Position numbers and translations under genes: made by a program. Shown here piece by piece: positions 46,499 through 54,709 of a DNA stretch of 64,000 bases. The DNA comes from Actinomycetaceae bacterium MB13-C1-2. Lineage in GTDB: Bacteria; Actinomycetota; Actinomycetes; Actinomycetales; Actinomycetaceae. The notes under the pieces are model-generated. The model was not told the DNA's origin. It worked only from the letters and a program-made list of their open reading frames with translations, and ran no database searches. The stretch covers positions 682,001-746,000 of the forward strand of contig CP141731.1 of assembly GCA_035621235.1 (NCBI GenBank). Reading direction: 5' to 3'. Every line of letters starts with the position of its first letter. The first letter of the stretch is position 1.

Positions 46499-48330
46499 CC
46501 GCCGGCTATACCGCACCGTCCACCCAGGACGGTAGCTACCCTCGACCGCAGTTGTTGCGCGAAAAGTGGCAGCCCTTGGACGGCACTTGGCAATTTCGAG
46601 TAGACCCGACTTCCGTGGGAATTCAGGAAGGCTGGTATCACGGAGAATGGGCCGAATCTGAAAATATAGTTGTTCCGTATCCACCGGAGTCCGCGATGTC
46701 GGGGTTGGAACGTACGGTGGGAAATGAAACTATCTGGTACAGGACCCCATTTAGTACGAGTAGCTCCACAGACGCAAACTCGGAAGACATTTCCAAAAAG
46801 CGCACGATCCTCAACTTTGGTGCTGTCGACTATCGTTGCGATGTCTGGGTTAACGGCCAACACCAGGGGCATCATCGTGGTGGATCAGTACCGTTCAGCT
46901 TCGACATCACGGAGGCAATTCGTGACGACGGTGATGGAGTTATCGTCGTACGGGTTACGGATGATGCTCTGGACCTTTCGATGCCACGCGGAAAGCAGGA
47001 TTGGGTTGAAGTCCCCCATGCTGTCTGGTACGGACGCACCTCAGGGATTTGGCAGTCCGTGTGGCTCGAGCAGGTGGCCGCCGTTCATATCACCAAGCTG
47101 GCTTGGGGTTGTCGTTGCATGACCGAAGGCGCCACACTCACGGCCACCTTGTCCGCAGCCGCCCCAAAAGGAACGAACCTTTCCGTCAAGTTGCGAAAAG
47201 GAGAGGTGGAGTTGGCAACCACCTCCGTGAACGTTGTTGGATATGCGGCAGACCTAGTGATTCCCATAGCAGAAATGCAGAACGGGCAAGGTTGGGAGGA
47301 GTTTGCTTGGTCGCCAGAGTCCCCGACTTTGCTTGATGCCAAAGTAACTCTGGACGTTCCCGGTCAAGACCCCGATCAAGTCGCGTCTTACTTAGGTTTA
47401 CGCACGGTGCAGATAGACGCCGGATGGATCAGTATCAATGGGCGACCGATCTACTTGCGTTCGGTGCTCGAGCAAGGATTCTGGCCGGATTCTCACCTTA
47501 GTGCCCCAAGTACAGAAAGTCTTAGGCACGAAGTCGAACTTGTTACCAGACTTGGATTTAACTCGGTACGGGTGCACCAGAAGATAGAAGACCCGCGCTA
47601 CCTAATGTGGGCGGATCGCTTTGGCGTTCTGGTCTGGGCCGAGATGCCCGCAGCATACGAATTTAGTGCTGATGCGGTCGAACGGACGACGCAAGAGTGG
47701 ATACAGCGTATAAGAAGGGACATCTCGCATCCGAGCATCGTCACATGGGTACCCATGAACGAGTCATGGGGAACCCCCGAGTTAACGAGACATGAAGATC
47801 AACGCGCTTACCTGGTGGCTCTCACGAACTTGACGCGGGCTCTGGACCCATCACGTCCTGTTGTCTCGAATGACGGCTGGGAACACATGGACACAGACGT
47901 GGTTTCGATCCATGACTACGCAGCGACAGGTCAAGAGATCGTAGAGAGATACGGTTCGAACAATGCCCTTGAACAGGCGTTTGCGGGTCTTGCCGGATCG
48001 GGACGGCGGGTCTTTGTTGGCGAGACAAGTTTCTCCGGTCAACCGATAATGATTACGGAGTTCGGTGGCGTCAAACTCTCTTCCGACTGGGAGGACAAGT
48101 CCGATTCGTGGGGCTACTCAGAGATTCAGAATCCCAAGGATTTCGCTAAGAAGCTACTCGAGCTTGTCGAGGGAGTCCGGGCATGTCCTGGCGTCACTGG
48201 GTTCTGTTACACCCAGCTCACTGACACAGGTCAGGAACAAAACGGTCTGCTCTATGACGACAGAACTCCGAAGATTCCGGTGGAAGAGATTCGAGCTGCT
48301 ATAACCGCAAGTATCGGTCGCTGGGGCTAG
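46492..48330 (+). CDS. GH2 family glycoside hydrolase
   Basis: The roughly 612-residue protein has the GH2 layout: N-terminal jelly-roll sugar-binding domain (VDYRCDVWVNGQHQGHHRGG), Ig-like domain (about 190-300), and a TIM barrel. The predicted acid/base Glu is in WVPMNESWG (about residue 424) and the nucleophile in ITEFGG (about 523), counted from TTG 46492. There is no signal peptide. Its length is like beta-glucuronidases and short beta-galactosidases, but the sugar specificity cannot be told. GGAG at 46481 favours a TTG start at 46492 or 46495; an in-frame ATG at 46471 is also possible. It is last in the operon with the FAD oxidoreductase. Confidence 0.87.
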   Translation: MLTAGYTAPSTQDGSYPRPQLLREKWQPLDGTWQFRVDPTSVGIQEGWYHGEWAESENIVVPYPPESAMSGLERTVGNETIWYRTPFSTSSSTDANSEDISKKRTILNFGAVDYRCDVWVNGQHQGHHRGGSVPFSFDITEAIRDDGDGVIVVRVTDDALDLSMPRGKQDWVEVPHAVWYGRTSGIWQSVWLEQVAAVHITKLAWGCRCMTEGATLTATLSAAAPKGTNLSVKLRKGEVELATTSVNVVGYAADLVIPIAEMQNGQGWEEFAWSPESPTLLDAKVTLDVPGQDPDQVASYLGLRTVQIDAGWISINGRPIYLRSVLEQGFWPDSHLSAPSTESLRHEVELVTRLGFNSVRVHQKIEDPRYLMWADRFGVLVWAEMPAAYEFSADAVERTTQEWIQRIRRDISHPSIVTWVPMNESWGTPELTRHEDQRAYLVALTNLTRALDPSRPVVSNDGWEHMDTDVVSIHDYAATGQEIVERYGSNNALEQAFAGLAGSGRRVFVGETSFSGQPIMITEFGGVKLSSDWEDKSDSWGYSEIQNPKDFAKKLLELVEGVRACPGVTGFCYTQLTDTGQEQNGLLYDDRTPKIPVEEIRAAITASIGRWG

Positions 48331-48578
48331 CCTCCACGCTCCGTTGCCCCTAAGCAGTCCTTTACCCCTCCATTCGGTTGGGAATCTGAACCCTGCGGTG
48401 CCCTCGCGACCAGTCCAGGCTTTGGGCGTCACAAACAGGTCACTTCCACACGCGATAAAGTCGCTGGGTTCAAGGAATGCTGTGACATTACTACAGAGCC
48501 GCCCGGCAGATCTCCGATCCAATCAGAAAGTCTGTCAGGTGCGGTGGGCTAACAAGCGGAAGACTGGAAGGTTCAGTG

Positions 48579-49613
48579 ATGAAAAAGCTGCTCTCATTTG
48601 GCGCGGCGCTTGCCGTGAGCGCACTCGCCCTAGCGGGTTGCTCTAGCGGTGGGAATACCGATTCTGGAAACTCCTCCCCTGAGGGAAGCCAGTCTGATGA
48701 CGCGGGAACCTCCTCGGATGCTTCCTACACGGTCGGCATTATCAAGCAGATGGAGCACCCCTCCCTCACCGCCGCCTCCGATGGTTTCAAGGCGGCGTTG
48801 GAGGAATCCGGACTGAACGTCAAGTTCGACGACAAGGATGCAAACGGTGACAAGTCCGTCGCCGCCTCCATCGCGGGAACGTTCAAAGAGCAGAACGTTG
48901 ACCTCGTCCTAGCGATAGGCACAGACTCTGCTCAGGCTGCCGCAAACGCGATGGACGAAACCCCGATTCTCTTCACAGCCGTTACTGACCCGGTGGATGC
49001 CCAACTGGTTGCCTCGTGGGAGGAACCCGGGGCAAACGTCACCGGCACGTCTGATGCCAACCCTGTTGCCGATCAGATCGAACTGATTACCGAAATCGTT
49101 CCGGGCGCGAAGACCGTGGGCGTCGTCTACTCCCCCGGTGAGCCCAATTCGGTCGTCCAGGTCGAGTGGGTCAAGGAAGCGGCGGAGAAACTCGGCATTG
49201 AGGTCGTCGAATCACCCTCCACCGAGTCCTCCATGGTGAAGCAAGCAGCGCAAACTCTCGCTGATAAGGGTGTGGACGCGATCTACGTACCGACCGATAA
49301 TACCGTGGTTACCTCACTTGAGAGCGTGCTCATGGTGGGCGAAGACAACAAGATTCCGGTCTTTGGTGCCGAGGGTGATTCTGTCGAGCGTGGCTGCGTC
49401 GCTACCTACGGCCTGGACTACTACCAGCTTGGCTACGAGACTGGTCTGATGGCCGTTCAGATCCTGAAAGGCGAGAAGCAGCCGGGCGAAATTGCCGTTG
49501 CAACGCTGGCTGAACCTCAACTGTATTTGAACCTCGCCGGCGCAGAGCGTATGGGAGTGACGATCTCGGAGAGCCTGCTAGAGCAGGCCGCTCCCGAGAA
49601 CATCTTCGAGTAG
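48579..49613 (+). CDS. ABC transporter substrate-binding lipoprotein (TrpX-like)
   Basis: The 344-residue lipoprotein (lipobox LALAGC, Cys at about residue 22, then a Ser/Gly/Asp linker) belongs to the ABC_sub_bind family, characterised by a two-lobed fold: KQMEHPSLTAASDGFKAAL, LVLAIGTDSAQAAANAM, PILFTAVTDPVDAQLV and GAKTVGVVYSPGEPNS. Streptococcal relatives with this gene order bind aromatic amino acids (TrpX). ATG at 48579 follows GGAAGG by seven bases. The 248 bp upstream hold no recognised riboswitch or gene. It forms an operon with a branched-chain-like permease and an ATPase. Confidence 0.85.
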   Translation: MKKLLSFGAALAVSALALAGCSSGGNTDSGNSSPEGSQSDDAGTSSDASYTVGIIKQMEHPSLTAASDGFKAALEESGLNVKFDDKDANGDKSVAASIAGTFKEQNVDLVLAIGTDSAQAAANAMDETPILFTAVTDPVDAQLVASWEEPGANVTGTSDANPVADQIELITEIVPGAKTVGVVYSPGEPNSVVQVEWVKEAAEKLGIEVVESPSTESSMVKQAAQTLADKGVDAIYVPTDNTVVTSLESVLMVGEDNKIPVFGAEGDSVERGCVATYGLDYYQLGYETGLMAVQILKGEKQPGEIAVATLAEPQLYLNLAGAERMGVTISESLLEQAAPENIFE

Positions 49614-49656
49614 GCAGTTGTCCCCGGGTAGCAGGGACAGCTAGAAGGGAACTGCC

Positions 49657-50601
49657 GTGGTTACTGCAGTCGAACTGGGGCTGATCTACGCGCTCATGGC
49701 GCTGGGGGTCTACCTCACGTTTCGTGTCCTGGAGTTTCCAGACCTAACGGTTGATGGAAGCTTTACGACGGGCGCAGCGGTTTCAGCCGTGATGATAATG
49801 AACGGCGTGAACCCGGTGGTAGCCATCATCACCTCGCTGGTTGCGGGCATGATCGCCGGGCTTGTCACAGGCCTTCTCAACACCAAGGGTCACATCGATG
49901 GTCTACTTGCCGGCATCTTGACTCAGATCGCTCTGTATTCGATAAACCTGCGAATCATGGGAACTTCAAACATCGGCCTACTTCGCGCAGAGAACATCTT
50001 TACGCCTCTGAAAGAGGCCGGTCTCTTGGGCACGTGGTGGGGTCCCATCGCAATGCTGCCCTTCGTCTTGGTTGTCCTGGGTGCGCTCATCTGGTTCTTA
50101 CACACCAATGTTGGGCTGGCGATGAGGGCGGCTGGCGACTCCCCCGAGATGGTTCGGTCATTCGGAGTCTCCACTGACTTTCAAAAGATCCTAGGTCTTT
50201 CAATCTCAAACGGCTTGGTCGCGGTTTCCGGCTCTCTTATTGCTCAATATCAAGGTTTTGCAGACGTTCAGATGGGCATAGGAATCATCGTGGCTGGATT
50301 GGCTTCGGTAATCCTGGGGCAGGCCATCATCGGAAGAATGTCTATCTGGAGGGCGGCAACCGCGGCTGCCGTGGGCTCTGTCCTTTACCGCTTGGTGATT
50401 CAAATTGCCCTAATGGTCGGACTGAATCCGAATGACATGAAGCTGGTCTCTGCCATTCTGGTTGTCCTGGCCCTGCTGATACCACAGTGGAAGTTGATTG
50501 CTCGTCTCAACAAGGCCCTGGGTTTCAAGAAGCGTACTCCTGAGGAGCGGATGGCGGACCGCCTGGTGGCTGAGAACGCTGCGTTAGATGCGGAGGACTG
50601 A
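49657..50601 (+). CDS. ABC transporter permease (TrpY-like, LivH/RbsC fold)
   Basis: The 314-residue permease has about nine hydrophobic segments and the family features LEFPDLTVDGSFTTGAAVSA and GDSPEMVRSFGVSTDFQKIL, the latter being the conserved cytoplasmic loop that meets the ATPase. It is the membrane component of the TrpXYZ-like importer. The start is GTG at 49657 with AGAAGGGA upstream. The final 35 residues are charged and cytoplasmic. Confidence 0.88.
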   Translation: MVTAVELGLIYALMALGVYLTFRVLEFPDLTVDGSFTTGAAVSAVMIMNGVNPVVAIITSLVAGMIAGLVTGLLNTKGHIDGLLAGILTQIALYSINLRIMGTSNIGLLRAENIFTPLKEAGLLGTWWGPIAMLPFVLVVLGALIWFLHTNVGLAMRAAGDSPEMVRSFGVSTDFQKILGLSISNGLVAVSGSLIAQYQGFADVQMGIGIIVAGLASVILGQAIIGRMSIWRAATAAAVGSVLYRLVIQIALMVGLNPNDMKLVSAILVVLALLIPQWKLIARLNKALGFKKRTPEERMADRLVAENAALDAED

Positions 50602-50605
50602 GGTA

Positions 50606-51397
50606 ATGCTCGATTTACAGAACATCTCAAAGACCTTCCTTCGCGGGACCGTCAATGAACGAGCCGCGCTGGTCGACATCAACCTGCGCCTAGAGACCAG
50701 CGAGTTCGTTACTGTCATTGGTTCGAACGGTGCGGGAAAGTCGACGCTACTGAACGTGGTGGCCGGATCGCTCAAACCCGACACCGGATCAGTGACGATT
50801 GGTGAGCGCAACGTGACCAGCCTCAATGATCACCAGCGCGCCCGCTATATCGGACGGGTGTTTCAAAACCCATCGCTGGGCACCGCACCCCACATGTCCA
50901 TCGAAGAGAACCTATCTATCGCGTGGGAACGTGGGAAGCACAGGACCCTTGGGTTGGGCGTCACCAAAGCCAAGCGGAGCATGTATCGCGAACAGCTAGC
51001 AACCCTCAATCAGGGACTCGACGAACGACTCAAGGACTGGGTCGGGCTGCTGTCGGGAGGACAACGCCAGTCACTTTCTCTACTCATGGCAACCTTCACT
51101 AACCCGGATATCCTGCTGCTCGACGAACACACTGCGGCCCTTGATCCGCAACGTGCCGCCGCCGTCACTCAGCTGACGGGTGAATTGGTTGCCGAGCGTC
51201 GACTCACTACCCTCATGGTCACCCACAACATGGAGCAGGCCCTCAAGCTCGGGACCCGACTGCTAATGATGCACCAGGGACGGATCATCCTAGATATTCC
51301 AGAAGAACGGAAGTCACAGATGACCGTGAAGGATTTGCTGGCCGAGTTTGACAAGATCAAGGGTGCCGAGCTGACCGACCGAGACCTTTTGGTCTAG
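50606..51397 (+). CDS. ABC transporter ATP-binding protein (TrpZ-like)
   Basis: This 263-residue ATPase completes the importer: Walker A GSNGAGKST, Q-loop in GRVFQNPSLG, signature LSGGQRQSLSLL, Walker B ILLLDEHTAALDP (His instead of Pro after the Glu, typical of this subfamily) and switch His in MVTHNMEQAL. ATG at 50606 is taken as start; ATG at 50588, inside the permease gene, is possible. Aromatic amino acid import is an inference from homologous gene order. Confidence 0.88.
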   Translation: MLDLQNISKTFLRGTVNERAALVDINLRLETSEFVTVIGSNGAGKSTLLNVVAGSLKPDTGSVTIGERNVTSLNDHQRARYIGRVFQNPSLGTAPHMSIEENLSIAWERGKHRTLGLGVTKAKRSMYREQLATLNQGLDERLKDWVGLLSGGQRQSLSLLMATFTNPDILLLDEHTAALDPQRAAAVTQLTGELVAERRLTTLMVTHNMEQALKLGTRLLMMHQGRIILDIPEERKSQMTVKDLLAEFDKIKGAELTDRDLLV

Positions 51398-51532
51398 GTT
51401 CTACCCCTCCTTCGCCACCAAGGCGGGTTCTTTCCCTTGGATTCCTCCGTCGGACACGGAACACTAGCAGGCGTCAACCACTCCAAGCTACTAAGCTCGG
51501 CTGAGTACGTAATCCTCTAAGGAGAGTAATAA

Positions 51533-52492
51533 GTGTCCCTCGAGTGGAAACACCTCACTAAAAATGATGCCGGTGCCTGGGCGTCCCTAACCTCGGCCAT
51601 CGCGGAGCATGACGGGGCTGGATACGGAATGTCCCCCGAGATCGCTGCGGACGAACTGAGTTCAGAACTGATCAACTTTGAGGACGATAGCTTTGCCGTC
51701 TGGGACGGAACTCAACTTGTGGGATGGGAGCGAGTTACCGCCTTTGAAAGACCCCGGTTTGATGGAGTAGCCCAGACCCTACTTAGTGGAGGCGTCCATC
51801 CGAACTGGCGCAATCGTGGGATCGGAACTGAACTGATCCAACGAGCGGAAGCCCGATCCCGAGAGATTCTCGATTCTAGCCATCCAGATTCTCCGCACGT
51901 AATGCACGTAGACAGCGGCAGTGGAGATGGGCCCAGTATCCCGTTACTGGTCGACAACGGATTTGTACTGGTACGCAAGTATCAGGACATGGAGCGTAAA
52001 GTCACCTCGCCCACCGACCTGCCAGACCTCTCTGAACTGGGGCAACAGATTCGAGTACGCGCCGTACGTGATGATGACCTCGAAGAAATCCGCCGAGCGC
52101 ATAATGACGCATTCCGGGCCCACTGGGGATGGTGGCCAACCACGCATGAGGAGTGGGCCGATGAGTTCAGTTCCATCACCTTTCGTCCGCAGTTCTCACG
52201 CATCGCAGTGAATCCGGACGGGCGTGTTCTCTCGTATGCCCTGGTCAACGAGCTCAACCCGGGACACCCCTACATAGAGTTCGTTGGCGCCCGCGCCGAG
52301 ACTCGCGGCATGGGACTGGGTCGGGCAGCAATCTCCGAGGTGATCCGAAACGCCGCTATCAACCCCGATATCGAAACTCTCTACCTTGATGTCGATGCCG
52401 ACAATCCGTCGAAGGCCGGCAACCTGTACACAGATCTGGGCTTCCACATAACTCGCACGTGGGGCGCTTACGAAAAGAACCTGGGGCGATAG
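51533..52492 (+). CDS. Tandem GNAT-domain acetyltransferase
   Basis: The 319-residue protein has two GNAT domains. The first (about 1-150) has the acetyl-CoA loop VHPNWRNRGIGTELI; the second (about 170-319) has VGARAETRGMGLGRAAI. The two-domain plan is like mycothiol synthase MshD, but the typical MshD motifs are not evident, so it is left as a generic acetyltransferase. GTG at 51533 follows AAGGAG. It is monocistronic, with a strong terminator hairpin beyond it. Confidence 0.82.
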   Translation: MSLEWKHLTKNDAGAWASLTSAIAEHDGAGYGMSPEIAADELSSELINFEDDSFAVWDGTQLVGWERVTAFERPRFDGVAQTLLSGGVHPNWRNRGIGTELIQRAEARSREILDSSHPDSPHVMHVDSGSGDGPSIPLLVDNGFVLVRKYQDMERKVTSPTDLPDLSELGQQIRVRAVRDDDLEEIRRAHNDAFRAHWGWWPTTHEEWADEFSSITFRPQFSRIAVNPDGRVLSYALVNELNPGHPYIEFVGARAETRGMGLGRAAISEVIRNAAINPDIETLYLDVDADNPSKAGNLYTDLGFHITRTWGAYEKNLGR

Positions 52493-52499
52493 ACAGACC

Positions 52500-52563
52500 G
52501 GACCCGGTAGCATGCCTATCTTCTTCCCTCGTACGAGGGGCTAGGGGCGCTACTACCGGGTCC
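52500..52563. terminator. Bidirectional terminator with nested hairpin
   Basis: GGACCCGGTAG (52500-52510) and CTACCGGGTCC (52553-52563) pair perfectly; pairing extends outward to AGAC/GTCT with one bulge. The loop contains a second hairpin, CCCTCGTACGAGGG (about 52527-52540). It lies between the convergent GNAT and membrane-protein genes. Confidence 0.75.
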
Positions 52564-52596
52564 GTCTCTATCTCTAGGTTCCGCAGATGTTAGGTC

Positions 52597-53595
52597 CTAC
52601 TTGACGCGTTCCTTCATCTCTTCAAACTCTGCGCGAACCTCCCGAGCTTCCTCGTGAATATCGCTGTCGCGCGCGTCTACAGACCGGTTGGCAGCAACGA
52701 CCTCCTTGAACGGACGAAGGTTCGTGTAGAGCTCGTCCTTCAACGGGTTCTTCTTGTACTTGAAGATCGTGTAGAGCTGGAAGATCAACACTGCGACGTT
52801 TGCGAGCAGAGCAATCAGCGAGACAACGAACAAGGCTTCCGGACGCTGCGAGGTTGCGACTCCGAACTGACCGTCAACGAAGGACGGAACAGCCATGGTG
52901 AACATCATCCACAGGGCCAGGGTGCTTGCACGGTGCTGTAGCCACGCACCCTTCTTGATGAAGAATGCGGGGATGGTGCAAGAGATCAGCAAAGCGGCGC
53001 CAGCATAGAACGAGTGGTCACCAACGCAGTTGTAGACGTAAGCGAAGTTCCACAGATCGTACGCGATGATCCAGAACCACAGCATGTCGGGCCAGATCAT
53101 ATCTTTCGACTTGTCACGAGACACGAAGATTCCGAACCAACCACAGATGGTGATCAGGTTGATCAGACCGGCGATACCATTCATCCAGTTCCAGGGACCG
53201 GAAAGCATATAGACACCATCAACCATTCCATCCGCACCCATGGAACCAACCTGGAAGTCACGGATACAGGCTTCCAGAATGTTGATCGCCAAAATTGCGG
53301 CCGGGAAAATCAGAACCCACTTGATCTTCGCAACCTTAGGGAAGTAGCGGATAGCCATGAAGCCTAGGACCCCCGCCAAGGCCGAGTAAACCTTAACCCA
53401 GTGGAACCAGGTGCCGGTTGAACCGGTTGCTGTATGAGGAAAGACGAAGAGCGTGAGAATTATTGGAAGGGCGATAAAAAGAGAAATACCGCCCCATTTC
53501 CAGCGGCGCCCTACCTCGTTCAGACCAATAAGTGCGCCAAGAACGACGAACCACATTAGCCACGAGTACCAGGGAATGGACTCATAAAGGAACAC
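52597..53595 (-). CDS. Membrane protein of unknown function (DUF5692-like)
   Basis: The 332-residue protein has about nine membrane helices, unusually rich in Trp, Tyr and Phe (for example SGPWNWMNGI and MLWFWIIAYDLWNFAYVYNC), and a charged cytoplasmic tail. It looks like the family annotated DUF5692; that name is from memory. No transport or enzyme motif is recognised. GTG at 53595 is chosen because AGGAG lies six bases upstream. It is divergent from a TetR-type regulator, which suggests inducible expression, perhaps by a ligand the protein handles. A nested hairpin lies in its 5' leader (53614-53651). Confidence 0.65.
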   Translation of the reverse strand: MFLYESIPWYSWLMWFVVLGALIGLNEVGRRWKWGGISLFIALPIILTLFVFPHTATGSTGTWFHWVKVYSALAGVLGFMAIRYFPKVAKIKWVLIFPAAILAINILEACIRDFQVGSMGADGMVDGVYMLSGPWNWMNGIAGLINLITICGWFGIFVSRDKSKDMIWPDMLWFWIIAYDLWNFAYVYNCVGDHSFYAGAALLISCTIPAFFIKKGAWLQHRASTLALWMMFTMAVPSFVDGQFGVATSQRPEALFVVSLIALLANVAVLIFQLYTIFKYKKNPLKDELYTNLRPFKEVVAANRSVDARDSDIHEEAREVRAEFEEMKERVK

Positions 53596-53613
53596 TGTTA
53601 ACTCCTGGGATTG

Positions 53614-53651
53614 AACCTGTTCGCGGCGACACCGCCGCACGGCAACAGGTT
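53614..53651 (-). promoter_or_regulatory. Nested inverted repeat in 5' leader
   Basis: AACCTGTT (53614-53621) and AACAGGTT (53644-53651) pair around an inner GC-rich GCGGC/GCCGC hairpin. It ends 18 bp upstream of the GTG start of the membrane protein on the minus strand, so it may be an operator or a translation-control hairpin. Its function is unknown. Confidence 0.4.
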
Positions 53652-53745
53652 AGGATTTTACGCAGCGAGGCAACATAGACAGTTCCTCAGAAGTGTCGTG
53701 ATTCAGGGTATAGATGCGTCGGCCTCCTGCTCAGCTAAAGTGATT

Positions 53746-53762
53746 TAGGGACTGTAGTCCTA
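53746..53762. promoter_or_regulatory. Candidate TetR operator
   Basis: TAGGGACTGTAGTCCTA is a near-perfect palindrome ending 23 bp upstream of the TetR start, in the divergent promoter region. Self-binding by the TetR protein is the natural reading, but no second copy in the window supports it. Confidence 0.45.
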
Positions 53763-53785
53763 GAGATCTGCAACAGGGGGTGCAA

Positions 53786-54340
53786 ATGTCCTCATCGACA
53801 CGCGACATCCTCGGTCGGATCCTAAAGGACCAACTTCGCACCGCACCTCTTGATCGGATCACGGTTTCGGGATTGACTTCTGCCGCCGGAATCAATCGGC
53901 AAACGTTCTACTATCACTTTGCAGACGTGTACGACCTCGCGGTCTGGGTATTCGAACAGGACGTCGCAAACCACATCATGGAGCACGCCTCGTACGACCA
54001 GTGGGCCGAAGGATACCGAACGCTACTCCAGTACATGCGACAGAACTACGACCAGACACTCGCCGTAATCAACTCGCTCGACCATCGCGAGCGTGACGCC
54101 TTCTTCCTTCGACAGTTTCGCGCAATGATGAGTGCGATCGTCACGGAACTACAGGGTGACTTAGTTCTGTCGGACGAGGACCGCCGGTTCGTCATCGACC
54201 ACTTCGCCGCGATCGTCCTGGGCCACTTTCTCCAGTGGTTAGTGGGCGGGGCGAAGGAGGATCCGGATGTGCTGGTCCCGAAGATCGAGATGATACTGCG
54301 TGGGACGGTGCGCGAGTCATTGGAACGGTTCGCCAAATAG
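53786..54340 (+). CDS. TetR/AcrR-family regulator
   Basis: The 184-residue regulator has an N-terminal helix-turn-helix (ITVSGLTSAAGINRQTFYYHF, about 27-47) and a C-terminal domain like that of DhaS-type regulators. The first residues STRDILGRILKDQLRTAPLDRI are typical of that group. ATG at 53786 has GGGGG upstream. It is divergent from the DUF5692-like gene and likely controls it. Confidence 0.85.
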   Translation: MSSSTRDILGRILKDQLRTAPLDRITVSGLTSAAGINRQTFYYHFADVYDLAVWVFEQDVANHIMEHASYDQWAEGYRTLLQYMRQNYDQTLAVINSLDHRERDAFFLRQFRAMMSAIVTELQGDLVLSDEDRRFVIDHFAAIVLGHFLQWLVGGAKEDPDVLVPKIEMILRGTVRESLERFAK

Positions 54341-54709
54341 ATCTCACTCCTAAAGAGCACTTGTGAACGACGTCGAAAGCTGAAGATCAAGAGTCCTTGT
54401 CAGAGCGCGAGTTTGCGACGGAGATGAGTTCGCGCCCAGCCGATATGCGCGTTGGGAACTATGTCGAACACAATGTCTTGAAGTAGTGGCTGAGAATCCG
54501 CACATGCCAACGAAAACGTCGAAGGTTAGTTCTACACTTCCGAAATGATTCTCCTTGATAACACTTTCGCGCTTGTGGCAATGCCCGGTAACAACTGGCT
54601 TTTCGAAGCAACGGACCGATGAACCTTCCACGTTGGAAGTAAATGGGAATCTCTCGAGTCCAGTGTCCGATACACGAACCTGCTTGTAGATCGTTGGGTC
54701 AGATACTTC
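54341..54709. other. Intergenic region, no gene seen
   Basis: These 369 bp lie between the TetR gene and the convergent ABC-F gene. A 93-codon minus-strand frame (54350-54631) shows no domain, no biased composition and no clear start signal, so no gene is called. No tRNA, repeat copy or strong terminator was recognised. A short AT-rich stretch surrounds 54545. Confidence 0.6.

Noticed and set aside
51398-51460. Terminator after the TrpZ-like gene (CGCC/GGCG with T residues)
   Set aside because: The stem is only four to five bases and too weak to list.
54350-54631. 93-codon minus-strand frame in the gap after the TetR gene
   Set aside because: It overlaps no other gene, but shows no domain, no ribosome site and many Ser, Arg and Cys residues as in non-coding frames.
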